A stretch of DNA of 64,000 nucleotides from Mycobacterium triplex (lineage in GTDB: Bacteria > Actinomycetota > Actinomycetes > Mycobacteriales > Mycobacteriaceae), in contig NZ_HG964446.1 in assembly GCF_000689255.1 (NCBI RefSeq), positions 4,321,250-4,385,249 on the forward strand. The letters run 5' to 3'. Position 1 is the first letter of the stretch, and each line of letters starts with the position of its first letter. The translations under genes and the position numbers were made by a program. Under the pieces are notes generated by a model. The model did no database searches. It was given only the letters and a program-made list of their open reading frames with translations, and had not been told where the DNA came from. Shown piece by piece: positions 31,232 to 40,765 of this stretch.

Positions 31232-34030
31232 TCAGTCGATGTGAATCGGCGGGCCGGCCGGTCTGCCCGCCGCGCGCCGGCGGCGGGAACGTCCGAAATC
31301 CGACCCGGCGTCGTCCGTGGAATCTTCCGCGTCGCCGTTGTCGTCGTCGGAGTCCTCGTCGTCGTCAAGATCCTCGTCGTCATCGTCGAGGTCTTCGTCG
31401 TCGTCGAGATCCTCGTCGTCATCGTCGAGGTCTTCGTCGTCGTCGTCGAGATCCTCGTCGTCGAGGTCCTCGTCGACGTCGTCGGTGTCCTGATCGGTGT
31501 CGTCGTCCTCGAAGGCGTCGGAGTCGGCGTCCGCCAGGTCGGCCGGAGTCTCCGCCTTGGTCTGCTCGTCGATCTCGGTGGCGACGTCCTCGCCGCCCTC
31601 GTCGGCCTCGCCGTTGTCGCGGGTGGCCATCGCCTTGAACATCGGATGTTCGCCCGGCGCGTGCACGGGCACCTTGGCCACGGCCGGCTGATCGGTGGGC
31701 TCTTCGGATCGGTTCTTCCTCGACCGCTTGCCGCGCCGGCCGCCCGACTCGGACTTGCGCCCCGCCGTGGGGGCCGAGTCGACCGGGTCGCCATGCAGCA
31801 GGATGCCGCGGCCGCCGCAGTTCGGGCACGACGTCGAAAACGCCTCGATCAGACCCGTTCCCAACCGCTTGCGGGTCAATTGCACCAGGCCCAGCGATGT
31901 CACCTCGGACACCTGATGCCGGGTGCGGTCCCGGGCCAGCGACTCGGTGAGCCGGCGCAGCACCAGGTCGCGGTTGGACTCGAGCACCATGTCGATGAAG
32001 TCGATTACCACGATGCCGCCGATGTCACGCAGCCGCAGCTGACGGACGATCTCTTCGGCCGCCTCGAGGTTGTTCTTGGTGACCGTCTGCTCGAGGTTGC
32101 CCCCCGAGCCGGTGAACTTGCCGGTGTTGACGTCGACCACCGTCATCGCCTCGGTCCGGTCGATGACCAGCGTGCCGCCCGACGGCAGCCACACCTTGCG
32201 CTCCATCGCCTTGACCAGTTGCTCGTCGATGCGATGCACCGCGAACACGTCGGGGCCGGGCTGGCCTTCCGCTCCGGGCGGCGCGTCATATTTCGTCAGC
32301 TTCGAAACCAAGTCGGGTGCAACGGAATTCACATAATCGTTGATCGTGTTCCATGCCTCGTCACCGGAGACGATCAGACCGGCGAAGTCCTCGTTGAACA
32401 GGTCGCGGATGACCTTGACCAACACGTCGGGCTCTTCGTAGAGCGCCACCGCCGCGCCGGCGGCCTTCTCCTTGATCTCGCCCGCCTTGGTCTCGATCTG
32501 TTCCCAGCGTTCCTGCAGCCGGGCGACGTCGGTGCGGATGTCTTCCTCTTTGACGCCCTCGGATGCGGTGCGGATGATCACGCCGGCGTTCGAGGGCACC
32601 ACCTCGCGCAGGATCTCCTTGAGACGCTGGCGTTCGGTGTCGGGCAGCTTGCGGCTGATCCCGGTCGACGACGCGCCCGGCACATAAACCAGGTAGCGGC
32701 CGGCCAGGGAGACCTGGGTGGTCAGCCGGGCGCCCTTGTGCCCAACCGGGTCCTTACTGACCTGGACGACGACGTAATCGCCTGGCTTGAGCGCCTTTTC
32801 GATCTTGCGTTCGGCCCCGCCCAGCCCTGCGGCTTCCCAGTTGACCTCGCCGGCGTACAGCACGCCGTTGCGGCCACGGCCGATGTCGACGAACGCCGCT
32901 TCCATCGAGGGCAGCACGTTCTGCACGATGCCGAGGTAGATGTTGCCGACGAGTGACGCCGACGCCGCCGACGTCACGAAATGCTCGACGACGATCCCGT
33001 CTTCGAGCACGGCGATCTGCGTATAGCGGGCACCCGGATGCGGCGGCTCGGTGCGGACCCGGTCGCGCACCACCATGACCCGTTCGACGGCCTCGCGGCG
33101 CGCCAGGAATTCCGCCTCGGTCAGCACCGGCGGGCGGCGCCGTCCGGCGTCACGCCCGTCGCGGCGCCGTTGCCGCTTGGCTTCCAGCCGCGTCGACCCG
33201 TCGATGCCCTTGATCTCGGCATTGCTCGAGCCGTTGTTGCCTCTGCCGCCGTCGTCGGAGGAGCCGCCCTTACCGCGCGGCGCCCGCTCGTGCACGACGG
33301 TGTTCGGTGGATCGTCGGGTGACAAGCTGTCGTCGTTGTCGTCACCGGAGCCCGACTTGCGCCGACGGCGCCTGCGACGACGCCGGTTGGCGCCATCCGG
33401 CGAACCGTCGTCGGGGCCGTCGCCGTCATCGGAGTCATCCGAGTCCTGGTCGTCGGCGTCGTCGGAGTCATCCGAGTCGGCGGATTTCGAGCCTGCGCCG
33501 TCGCCGTCGTCGTCTTGGTCGGACCCGCCCTGTTCGCCGCGTCCGCGGCCACGGCCTCGCCGGCCCCGTCGCCGCCGCCGGTTGGCCGGCCGATCGGTCT
33601 GTTCCTCGTCGTCGTCACCGTCGTCGGAATCGTCGCTGTCGGTGTCGATGCTGTCGTCGGCGCGGGTCTGGACGTCGGCCGCGACCGGCTGCGGCGCCAC
33701 GAACAGCGGCATGTAAGCCGGGCGCTCGACCGCGTTGTCGACCATCACCCGGGACTCGGGTTGCCCGGATGTGGCCGGCTCTGCGCTGCTGAAGGACACG
33801 AAGTTCTCCGGCGGTCGGGGCGACAGCAGATCACGGACCCGGATCGCGTCCTCGTAGTCCACGCCGGAATGTGCGCTGCGAATTCGACCGTCCAGCGCGC
33901 TGAGCGCGTCCACCACCCGCTTGCTGGTGGTTCCCAGCGCGCGTGCCAGGGAATGGACTCTCAATCGGTCCGGCAGGTCCTCCGGGGCCGGCGCAGTTGA
34001 AGAGTCTGAAGTCTGGTCACCGTCTATCAC
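31232..34030 (-). CDS. rne: ribonuclease E/G
   Basis: 932 residues from a GTG start with GAGGAG upstream. The N-terminal ~300 residues carry an RVHSLARALGTTSKRVVDAL helical module and long Asp/Ser plus Arg-rich low-complexity tracts. The catalytic core has an S1 domain (GNIYLGIVQNVLPSMEAAFVDIG), the metal-binding aspartates in TVVDVNTGKF and GIVVIDFIDM, and the zinc-link CPNCGGRG. The C-terminal ~130 residues are very acidic. It cleaves single-stranded AU-rich RNA in rRNA/tRNA maturation and mRNA decay. The central placement of the catalytic domain between two disordered arms is typical of actinobacteria. Confidence 0.97.
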   Translation of the reverse strand: MIDGDQTSDSSTAPAPEDLPDRLRVHSLARALGTTSKRVVDALSALDGRIRSAHSGVDYEDAIRVRDLLSPRPPENFVSFSSAEPATSGQPESRVMVDNAVERPAYMPLFVAPQPVAADVQTRADDSIDTDSDDSDDGDDDEEQTDRPANRRRRRGRRGRGRGRGEQGGSDQDDDGDGAGSKSADSDDSDDADDQDSDDSDDGDGPDDGSPDGANRRRRRRRRRKSGSGDDNDDSLSPDDPPNTVVHERAPRGKGGSSDDGGRGNNGSSNAEIKGIDGSTRLEAKRQRRRDGRDAGRRRPPVLTEAEFLARREAVERVMVVRDRVRTEPPHPGARYTQIAVLEDGIVVEHFVTSAASASLVGNIYLGIVQNVLPSMEAAFVDIGRGRNGVLYAGEVNWEAAGLGGAERKIEKALKPGDYVVVQVSKDPVGHKGARLTTQVSLAGRYLVYVPGASSTGISRKLPDTERQRLKEILREVVPSNAGVIIRTASEGVKEEDIRTDVARLQERWEQIETKAGEIKEKAAGAAVALYEEPDVLVKVIRDLFNEDFAGLIVSGDEAWNTINDYVNSVAPDLVSKLTKYDAPPGAEGQPGPDVFAVHRIDEQLVKAMERKVWLPSGGTLVIDRTEAMTVVDVNTGKFTGSGGNLEQTVTKNNLEAAEEIVRQLRLRDIGGIVVIDFIDMVLESNRDLVLRRLTESLARDRTRHQVSEVTSLGLVQLTRKRLGTGLIEAFSTSCPNCGGRGILLHGDPVDSAPTAGRKSESGGRRGKRSRKNRSEEPTDQPAVAKVPVHAPGEHPMFKAMATRDNGEADEGGEDVATEIDEQTKAETPADLADADSDAFEDDDTDQDTDDVDEDLDDEDLDDDDEDLDDDDEDLDDDEDLDDDDEDLDDDEDSDDDNGDAEDSTDDAGSDFGRSRRRRAAGRPAGPPIHID
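31341..31500. repeat. 39-bp tandem repeats in the acidic tail of rne
   Basis: The segment GATCCTCGTCGTCATCGTCG begins at 31369 and again at 31408, with further degenerate copies either side. On the coding strand it gives runs of Asp/Glu with periodic Leu (DEDLDDD). The 39-base period keeps frame, so copy-number changes alter tail length without breaking the enzyme. Confidence 0.8.
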
Positions 34031-34336
34031 GTATTCTCCTCAAGCCCCCGGGCGCGTCTCGTCGACGCGGCCACGCGAGGGCTTCGCTATGTGCCCGGGT
34101 CACTTCTCCCGGGCTTGTGATGGTCTTGCCCCGAGCGACTCGGCTAGAACCAACTCGGCGCCGTGCTGAATGTCGGCCTGACATGCGGCGCAACATCGCG
34201 AGCTGGCAATGGTCGCGCTTGTCTAAGTCTTCATTCGGGTGTCTGACGCCGGTCCGGCGACGTTCACCCGCAGTCAGTATCCCACATCACGCCGCATGCC
34301 CAAACGAGCCTGACCTGGCGGTCGGGCGCTGGAGGC
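34031..34336 (-). promoter_or_regulatory. rne promoter and long 5' leader
   Basis: This 306-base gap holds no gene. On the minus strand a GATACT hexamer (34281-34276) with TTGGGC 16 bases upstream is a plausible promoter and would give an rne leader of about 240 bases. Within that leader GCCCGGG (34114-34108) and its complement (34099-34093) form a seven-base-pair hairpin with an eight-base loop. RNase E mRNAs in other bacteria carry autoregulatory leaders; that function here is inference. No T-rich terminator for ndk was seen. Confidence 0.45.
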
Positions 34337-34747
34337 CTAAGCGCCGGGAAACCATAGCGCGATTTCGCGCTTGGCCGAATCGACCGAATCGGATCCATGC
34401 ACCAGATTCAGCTGCGTTTCCAACCCGAAATCGCCGCGGATCGTCCCCGGTATGGCCTTTTCCACCGGGTCGGTCCCCCCCGCGAGCTGGCGAAACGCCG
34501 CAATCGCGCGCGGGCCTTCCACGATCGCGGCCACCACCGGGCCCGATGTGATGAAGTCGAGCAGCGACTCGAAGAACGGCTTGCCCTCGTGCTCGGCGTA
34601 GTGCTGCGTGGCCAGCTCTTTGCTGACGCTGCGCAGCTCGAGCGCCACGATGGCGAGGCCCTTGCGCTCGATGCGGCTGATGACCTCGCCGATCAGTCGG
34701 CGCTGCACGCCGTCGGGCTTGATCAGTACCAGGGTCCGTTCCGTCAC
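34337..34747 (-). CDS. ndk: nucleoside diphosphate kinase
   Basis: 136 residues, the family length: TERTLVLIKPDGVQRRLIGEVISRIERKGL at the N-terminus and the active-site histidine in LNLVHGSDSVDSAKREI. It transfers the gamma phosphate of NTPs to NDPs through a phosphohistidine. The GTG start at 34747 matches the family N-terminus; the longer open frame upstream is antisense to nothing meaningful and overlaps the DUF4233 gene end. Together with the DUF4233 gene, folC and valS it forms one minus-strand run. Confidence 0.97.
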   Translation of the reverse strand: MTERTLVLIKPDGVQRRLIGEVISRIERKGLAIVALELRSVSKELATQHYAEHEGKPFFESLLDFITSGPVVAAIVEGPRAIAAFRQLAGGTDPVEKAIPGTIRGDFGLETQLNLVHGSDSVDSAKREIALWFPGA

Positions 34748-34776
34748 GGCGGTCAGCGTACAGAACGAATCGGCAC

Positions 34777-35160
34777 TCAGCCCGGGGGTGTTTGCCCGCC
34801 CTCCTGACGCCGGCGGACCTCGGCGCGGAAGTAGGCGATCAGCAGCCAGAGTCCGGCAAACAGCAGGCCGATGAATCCCACCCCCGAGTACACCGCGAAC
34901 CCGGCGAGGACGACCAGTTGGACACTCAGATTCACCCAGATCGCCCAGGGCCTGCCCTGCAGCCCACACAGCAGAATCAGCAATACCGCGAGCCCGATCA
35001 GATAGCTCAGCGATGGCCCGTTCAGGCCGGGCCCGACCGCACCGACGACGGGTATCGCCAACAGCACCACGATCGCTTCCAGGATCAGCGTCGCGGCCAT
35101 CACGCCCCGGAAACTCTTCCAGGGGTCGCCCGGCGCCGGATTCTGGTCGCTATCGGTCAT
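34777..35160 (-). CDS. DUF4233-type membrane protein
   Basis: 127 residues with four hydrophobic helices (ATLILEAIVVLLAIPVV, LSYLIGLAVLLILLCGL, LSVQLVVLAGFAVYSGV, GLLFAGLWLLIAYF) and a charged tail. It matches Rv2446c in position and type. The motif FRGVMAATLILEAIVVLL is the family hallmark. The start overlaps the folC stop as ATGA. Function is unknown; the strict linkage to folC in actinobacteria is its only clue. Confidence 0.85.
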   Translation of the reverse strand: MTDSDQNPAPGDPWKSFRGVMAATLILEAIVVLLAIPVVGAVGPGLNGPSLSYLIGLAVLLILLCGLQGRPWAIWVNLSVQLVVLAGFAVYSGVGFIGLLFAGLWLLIAYFRAEVRRRQEGGQTPPG

Positions 35161-36620
35161 TGCGGGTCACGACCAAACAACGTACGCGCGGCCCCGGCGG
35201 TGAACACGGAGCCGGTGATCACCATTCCGGTGCCGGAAAACTCCTCGGCCGCACCATCGGCGGCGGCGTCGTCGACCAGTGCGGTCGCGACGTCGATCGC
35301 GTCGCGCAGGTTATCGGCGGTCAGCACCCGGTCGGGCCCGAACCGCTGCTGTGCGGCCAGCGACAGCGATTCGACATCCAGTGCCCGCGGTGACCCGTTG
35401 TGGGTAATGACGACCGAATCGAGCGCCGGCTCCAGCGCGGCGAGGATGCCGTCGACGTCCTTGTCGGCCATCACCGACAGGACCCCGACCAGGTATCGGA
35501 AGTCGAATTCGCCGTCCAGCGTCTGCGCCAGCGCGGCCGCTCCGGCCGGATTGTGCGCGGCATCGATGAACACGGTGGGGGCGCTGCGCATGCGCTCCAG
35601 CCGCCCGGGGCTGGTGACCGCGGCGAATCCGGCCCGCACCGCGTCGACGTCGAGCTGGCGCTGCGCCCCGGCGCCGAAGAAGGCTTCGACCGCGGCGAGA
35701 GCCACCACCGCGTTGTGCGCCTGATGCTCGCCGTGCAACGGCAGGAACACGTCGGAGTACACCCCGCCGAGGCCCTGCAGCTGCAGCATCTGCCCGCCGA
35801 TCGCGACCTGACGACCCAGCACCGCGAACTCGGAATCCTCACGCGCAACCGCGGCGTCGGCCGTAACCGACTGCGCCAGAAGCACTTCCATCGCTTCCGG
35901 CACCTGTCGCGCGATGACCGCGACGGTGTCGGGCGCGCCGTCCGGGGCCTTGGTGATGATGCCCGCCTTCTCGCCGGCGATTCCCGCGAGATCCTCGCCG
36001 AGGTACTCGACGTGGTCGATGCCGATCGGGGTGATGACCGCGACGGGCGCGTTGATCACGTTGGTGGCGTCCCAGCGACCGCCCATGCCGACCTCGACGA
36101 CGGCGACCTCCACGGGCGCGTCGGCGAAGGCCGCGAACGCCATCGCGGTCAGCACCTCGAATTTGCTCATCGCCGGGCCGCCGGCGGCCTGCGACTGCGC
36201 GTCGATCATCTGCACGAACGGCTCGATCTCGCGATACGCCGCCACGTATTGTGCTGGGCTGATTGGCTTTCCGTCGATCGCGATGCGTTCGATCGCCGAC
36301 TGCAGGTGCGGGCTGGTGGTTCGGCCGGTGCGCCGGTGCAGCGCGGTCAGCAGCGCATCGATGATGCGCACCACCGAGGTCTTGCCGTTGGTGCCCGCGA
36401 CATGGATCGACGGATAGCCCAGCTGCGGCGAGCCGAGCAGATCCATCAGTGCGCTGATCCGGGTCAGGCTCGGTTCGATCTTCGTCTCGGGCCAACGCTG
36501 GTCCAGCAGATGCTCGACCTGCAACAGGGACGCGATCTCGTCCGGCGTGGGGGTCTCGTCCGGCGTGGGAGCAGAGCTGCTGGACTCCGGTTCGTCGAGC
36601 CAGTCGGGCTCGTCGGTCAT
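35157..36620 (-). CDS. folC: folylpolyglutamate synthase / dihydrofolate synthase
   Basis: 487 residues. The Mur-ligase-like ATP loop is HVAGTNGKTSVVRIIDALL, followed by SPHLQSAIERI, the metal/ATP segment VEVGMGGRWDATNVI and a C-terminal domain with VFIDAAHNPAGAAALAQTL. It adds glutamates to folates and probably makes dihydrofolate from dihydropteroate. ATG 36620 overlaps the valS stop as ATGA. The first ~40 residues are acidic and Pro/Ser-rich, probably disordered. Confidence 0.97.
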   Translation of the reverse strand: MTDEPDWLDEPESSSSAPTPDETPTPDEIASLLQVEHLLDQRWPETKIEPSLTRISALMDLLGSPQLGYPSIHVAGTNGKTSVVRIIDALLTALHRRTGRTTSPHLQSAIERIAIDGKPISPAQYVAAYREIEPFVQMIDAQSQAAGGPAMSKFEVLTAMAFAAFADAPVEVAVVEVGMGGRWDATNVINAPVAVITPIGIDHVEYLGEDLAGIAGEKAGIITKAPDGAPDTVAVIARQVPEAMEVLLAQSVTADAAVAREDSEFAVLGRQVAIGGQMLQLQGLGGVYSDVFLPLHGEHQAHNAVVALAAVEAFFGAGAQRQLDVDAVRAGFAAVTSPGRLERMRSAPTVFIDAAHNPAGAAALAQTLDGEFDFRYLVGVLSVMADKDVDGILAALEPALDSVVITHNGSPRALDVESLSLAAQQRFGPDRVLTADNLRDAIDVATALVDDAAADGAAEEFSGTGMVITGSVFTAGAARTLFGRDPQ

Positions 36621-39265
36621 TGCAGCCCGGCCAGCCGGGTGTTGATACGCTCGGTTTCCTCTTGGGCCAGCCGCTGACGATCGCGGATCTTGCTGACGAC
36701 CTGTTCCGGCGCCTTGGACAGGAACTCCCCGTTGGCCAATTTGGCTGTGGTGGAAGCCAACTCCTTCTGCGCTGCGGCCAGATCCTTTTCCAGCCGACGG
36801 CGTTCGGCGGCGACGTCGATGGTGCCCGAGGTGTCGAGTTCGACGACGACGGTGCCGCCGCTGAGCCGAACCTCCAAGGACACCGATGCGCCGAAATCCG
36901 GGCCGGGCGCGGTGAGCCACGCCAACGACGAGACCGCGGCGACCTGACTGCTCAGATCGCAGTCCTCGACACCGCCCAGCTGGGCCGGCACCTTCTGCCG
37001 ATCGGCCAGGCCCTGGTCGCTGCGGAACCTCCGGACCTCGGTCACCAGCCGTTGCATATCGCTGACACGTTGCAGCGCAACAGGATCCAGGCTGATACCG
37101 GACGGCTTCGGCCACTCGGCGATCACCAGGGACTCCTCACCCGTCAACGCCTGCCACAGCTCCTCGGTGACGAACGGGATGACCGGGTGCAGCAACCGCA
37201 GCAGCGTGTCGAGCACCGCGGCCAGCACCGCGGTGGTCGCAGTGCACCCGTCGGCGAGTTGCACCTTGGCCACTTCGACATACCAGTCACAGAATTCGTC
37301 CCACGCGAAGTGGTAGAGCGACTCACAGGCCCGGCTGAACTCGTAGCTGTCGAACGCCGAATCAACCTCGGCGCGAACCTCTTCCAACCGGCCCAGGATC
37401 CACCGGTCGGCATCGGTCACCTCGGCCTCCGCCGGTAAGGCAACCACCGCCGCGCCATTGAGCAGCGCGAAACGGGTCGCATTGAACAGCTTGGTGACGA
37501 AGTTGCGCGACGCCCGGACGGCGTCCTCGCCGACGGACAGGTCACCGCCGGGGCTGGCGCCGCGGGCCAGGGTGAACCGCAGCGCGTCGGCCCCGAACAT
37601 CTCCAGCCAGTCCAGCGGGTCTATCACGTTGCCCTTGGACTTGCTCATCTTGCGGCCGAATTCGTCGCGGATCAGCCCGTGCAGGAAGACGTCGGTGAAC
37701 GGTACCTGCGGGCCGCGGGAGCCGCCGAGGGTGATCGCGTCGTCGCCGCCGACGAATGTGCCGAACATCATCATGCGCGCCACCCAGAAGAACAGGATGT
37801 CGTATCCGGTCACCAAAACGCTTGTCGGATAGAACTTTTCCAGCTCGGAAGTCTGCGAGGGCCAGCCCAGGGTGGAGAACGGCCACAGTGCCGACGAGAA
37901 CCAGGTGTCCAGCACGTCGGGGTCCTGCTCCCAGCCTTCCGGTGGCGTCTCGTCCGGTCCGACGCACACCTGTTCGCCGTCGGGCCCGTACCAGATCGGG
38001 ATGCGATGGCCCCACCAGAGCTGCCGTGAGATGCACCAGTCGTGCATGTCGTCGACCCAGCCGAACCAGCGCGGCTCCAGGCTGGCCGGGTGAATCACGG
38101 TGTCCCCGTTGCGCACCGCATCGCCGGCGGCCTTGGCCAGCGATTCCACCCGAACCCACCACTGCAGCGACAGCCGGGGCTCGATCGGTTCGCCGCTGCG
38201 TTCCGAGTGCCCGACGCTGTGCAGGTAGGGCCGTTTCTCGGCGACCACCCGGCCCTCGGCGGCCAGCGCCTCGCGCACCGCGACGCGGGCTTCGAAGCGG
38301 TCCATCCCGTCGAATCGTGTTCCGGTACCGACGATCCGGCCCTTGGTGTCGAAAATCGAGATCATCGGCAACTCGTGGCGCAGCCCGATCTCGAAGTCGT
38401 TCGGGTCATGTGCGGGTGTGACTTTGACTGCGCCGGTGCCGAATTCGGGGTCGACGTGTTCGTCGGCGACGATTATGAGCTGTCGGTCGACGAACGGGTG
38501 CGGCAGCGTGGTCCCCACCAGGTGGCGGTAGCGCTCGTCGTCGGGGTGCACCGCCACCGCGGTGTCGCCCAGCATCGTCTCGACCCGGGTGGTGGCGACC
38601 ACGATGTGCGGTTGCGAATCGTCCAGCGACCCATACCGGAACGACACCAGTTCGCCTTCGACGTCGACGTAGTTGACCTCGAGATCCGAGATCGCCGTTT
38701 CCAGCACCGGCGACCAGTTGACCAGTCGCTCGGCCTGATAGATCAGCCCGGCGTCATAGAGCCGCTTGAAGATCGTCCGCACGGCCCGGGACAAGCCCTC
38801 GTCCATCGTGAACCGGTCGCGGTCCCAATCGACCCCGTCGCCGAGGCGCCGCATCTGACCACCGATGGCACCGCCGGACTCCCGCTTCCAGTCCCACACC
38901 TTGTCGACGAACAGCTCCCGGCCGAAGTCTTCCTTGGTCTTGCCGTCGACCGCGAGCTGCTTTTCCACCACGCTCTGCGTCGCGATGCCGGCGTGGTCCG
39001 TCCCCGGCTGCCATAACACCTCGTATCCCTGCATGCGCTTGCGGCGGGTCAAGGCGTCCATCATCGTGTGTTCCAGCGCGTGACCCATGTGCAGACTGCC
39101 GGTGACGTTCGGTGGCGGCAGCACAATCGAGTACCCGGGCTTGGAACTGGTCGGGTCCGCCTTGAAGTAACCCGCGTCCACCCACCTCTGGTAGATCCCC
39201 GTCTCCAGCGCACCGGGATCCCACGACTTGGGCAGGTCGGCGGCGGAGCGGGGGCTGGCGGTCAC
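36617..39265 (-). CDS. valS: valyl-tRNA synthetase
   Basis: 882 residues, class Ia. The HIGH signature appears as PPPNVTGSLHMGHAL and KMSKS as GRKMSKSKGNVIDP. The editing domain (HPASLEPRWFGWVDDMHDWCISRQLWWGHRIP region) and a C-terminal coiled-coil arm (AAERRRLEKDLAAAQKELAS) are present. It charges tRNA-Val and edits threonine mischarging. GTG start at 39265. It heads the valS-folC-DUF4233-ndk run. Confidence 0.98.
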   Translation of the reverse strand: MTASPRSAADLPKSWDPGALETGIYQRWVDAGYFKADPTSSKPGYSIVLPPPNVTGSLHMGHALEHTMMDALTRRKRMQGYEVLWQPGTDHAGIATQSVVEKQLAVDGKTKEDFGRELFVDKVWDWKRESGGAIGGQMRRLGDGVDWDRDRFTMDEGLSRAVRTIFKRLYDAGLIYQAERLVNWSPVLETAISDLEVNYVDVEGELVSFRYGSLDDSQPHIVVATTRVETMLGDTAVAVHPDDERYRHLVGTTLPHPFVDRQLIIVADEHVDPEFGTGAVKVTPAHDPNDFEIGLRHELPMISIFDTKGRIVGTGTRFDGMDRFEARVAVREALAAEGRVVAEKRPYLHSVGHSERSGEPIEPRLSLQWWVRVESLAKAAGDAVRNGDTVIHPASLEPRWFGWVDDMHDWCISRQLWWGHRIPIWYGPDGEQVCVGPDETPPEGWEQDPDVLDTWFSSALWPFSTLGWPSQTSELEKFYPTSVLVTGYDILFFWVARMMMFGTFVGGDDAITLGGSRGPQVPFTDVFLHGLIRDEFGRKMSKSKGNVIDPLDWLEMFGADALRFTLARGASPGGDLSVGEDAVRASRNFVTKLFNATRFALLNGAAVVALPAEAEVTDADRWILGRLEEVRAEVDSAFDSYEFSRACESLYHFAWDEFCDWYVEVAKVQLADGCTATTAVLAAVLDTLLRLLHPVIPFVTEELWQALTGEESLVIAEWPKPSGISLDPVALQRVSDMQRLVTEVRRFRSDQGLADRQKVPAQLGGVEDCDLSSQVAAVSSLAWLTAPGPDFGASVSLEVRLSGGTVVVELDTSGTIDVAAERRRLEKDLAAAQKELASTTAKLANGEFLSKAPEQVVSKIRDRQRLAQEETERINTRLAGLQ

Positions 39266-39350
39266 CGGTCAATTCTAGGAACCGCGACGGCCCCGCGTGT
39301 AAGCGCCCGAACACGCGTGTGCTCGGTCACTCTCGGTTCGGCCGTCCCGG

Positions 39351-39971
39351 TCAGGGAATCGTGAGCACCTGGCCGGGGTGGATCAGGTCGGGATCGGCGA
39401 CGCCGCTGGCGTCGGCGATCACCTGATACTTGCTGCCGTCACCGTAAAACCGCTCGGCGATGGCCCACATCGTGTCGCCGGAGACGACGGTGTACGTGCG
39501 CGGCGCAGGCTCGGGCGCAGCGTCTGCCGTGGGCTCCGGGACGCCACCGACGGGCCCGGACATCGGTTCCGCGCCGGGCTCGGCCGTGTCGGTCGTCACA
39601 TCCGCGGGCTCGGCCGCCGGCGCCGGAGGTGGCGGACCGTCGGTCTCGGTGTGGCTGGACCACGCGGGTCCGTCCGCGGCGTAGAGCACCAGGTTGCAGT
39701 CGTCCTGAAGGACGAGTCGGACATCCTTCTTGCCCTTGGTGTCGGTGTGCCAAACGGGCTTGTCCGACGTGTACAGGACGAAGTTGCCGTCGCGCTGCAC
39801 TTCGGCGCGCTGCACATCCTGGCCGTTGGTCGCCGTCGCCCACAGTGCCTCGCCCCGCGCGGCCAGCACGAGGTTGCCGTCGTCTTGCAGCGTCAGGGTG
39901 TACGCGCCGTTGTTGGAGGCCAGCGATTGCCCCCGCTGCAGCTGTTGTCCTTCAGTAAGCGTGTCTGACAT
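39351..39971 (-). CDS. bulb-type mannose-binding lectin domain fused to LysM
   Basis: 206 residues. Residues ~1-110 are a B-type lectin with three sugar-site repeats of QxDxNxVxY type: LQDDGNLVLAA, VQRDGNFVLYT and LQDDCNLVLYA. A Pro/Ala/Glu-rich linker (~115-150) leads to a C-terminal LysM domain (TYTVVSGDTMWAIAERFYGD, ending LIHPGQVLTIP). Such proteins bind mannose-type glycans and peptidoglycan; an M. smegmatis mannose-binding lectin of this architecture is known. No signal peptide is visible, so export, if any, is not by Sec. GAGG eight bases before ATG 39971 sets the start. The first sugar site lacks the final tyrosine. Confidence 0.88.
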   Translation of the reverse strand: MSDTLTEGQQLQRGQSLASNNGAYTLTLQDDGNLVLAARGEALWATATNGQDVQRAEVQRDGNFVLYTSDKPVWHTDTKGKKDVRLVLQDDCNLVLYAADGPAWSSHTETDGPPPPAPAAEPADVTTDTAEPGAEPMSGPVGGVPEPTADAAPEPAPRTYTVVSGDTMWAIAERFYGDGSKYQVIADASGVADPDLIHPGQVLTIP

Positions 39972-40146
39972 GGCATTTCCTCTCGTCATCTAGTCCGGCG
40001 CGCCGGCGCCGGACGCGGTTGCCGGTGCCCGATGAGCGGGCGCCCACTTCGGTCGGACCTGAATGTCGGTCGGACCTGGCATACCTCCCTCGACGCAATC
40101 GAAACCGTCAGATCCGACGGTCCACCAGAGCCGCTATGGCGCTTGG

Positions 40147-40668
40147 CTACTTCTTGCCGCCGAGCAGGCCGCCGAGGATGTCACCGAGTGCGCCACCCTT
40201 GCCGCTCAGCACGCTTCCCAAGATGTTGCCCAGCGACTTGTCCCCGCCGCCGCCACCGAGAATGTTGCCCAAGACCTCGGCGAGGCCACCGGACTGCGAC
40301 TGCGGTGATGAGCCGCCGGAAAGCTGTTTTCCGATGTACGCCAGCACAATCGGGAGCACGACCGGCAACAGCTGCTTGACCAGCTCGCTGTTGCCCGCTC
40401 CCCCTTGCGCCAGCGCGGACGCGACCTGGTCGGGGTCACTGCCACCGAAGAGCGTCGCGACCGCCTGGTGCCCGTCATCCTCGGCAGCGGTCGCGGCGGA
40501 TTCGATCCGGTCCGCGTGCTCGGGATCTTGCGAATTCTGGTGCAGGCCACTCAGCAGTGCGGGCACCAGCGTGTGCACCGCCGTGTCTACTTCGCCTTCG
40601 TCGGCGCCGAGCTTGCTTGCTATCTCAGCTGTGGGAATTTGCGCGTACAGATCATCGAGACCGGCCAT
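40147..40668 (-). CDS. DUF937-family protein
   Basis: 173 residues. The N-terminal half is helical (LYAQIPTAEIASKLGADEGEVDTAVHTLVPALLSGL, LFGGSDPDQVASAL, LLPVVLPIVLAYIGKQL), matching DUF937, and the C-terminal third is Gly/Leu-rich low complexity (GNILGGGGGDKSLGNILGS). DUF937 proteins resemble YidB; their function is unknown. GGAGAT six bases before ATG 40668 supports the start. Neighbour genes give no clear role. Confidence 0.82.
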   Translation of the reverse strand: MAGLDDLYAQIPTAEIASKLGADEGEVDTAVHTLVPALLSGLHQNSQDPEHADRIESAATAAEDDGHQAVATLFGGSDPDQVASALAQGGAGNSELVKQLLPVVLPIVLAYIGKQLSGGSSPQSQSGGLAEVLGNILGGGGGDKSLGNILGSVLSGKGGALGDILGGLLGGKK

Positions 40669-40765
40669 CGGGATCTCCACCCTTGATTGCACGGATTATT
40701 TCAGGCAAGTCGACTACGACACTAGTCCGATACGACTCGGACCGAAAGGCGTTGTAGCAGCAGGC

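Noticed and set aside
31241..32956. 571-codon plus-strand frame opposite rne, beginning with long Val/Ile runs
   Set aside because: The Val/Ile runs are the antisense of the Asp/Glu tail of RNase E; no other coding evidence.
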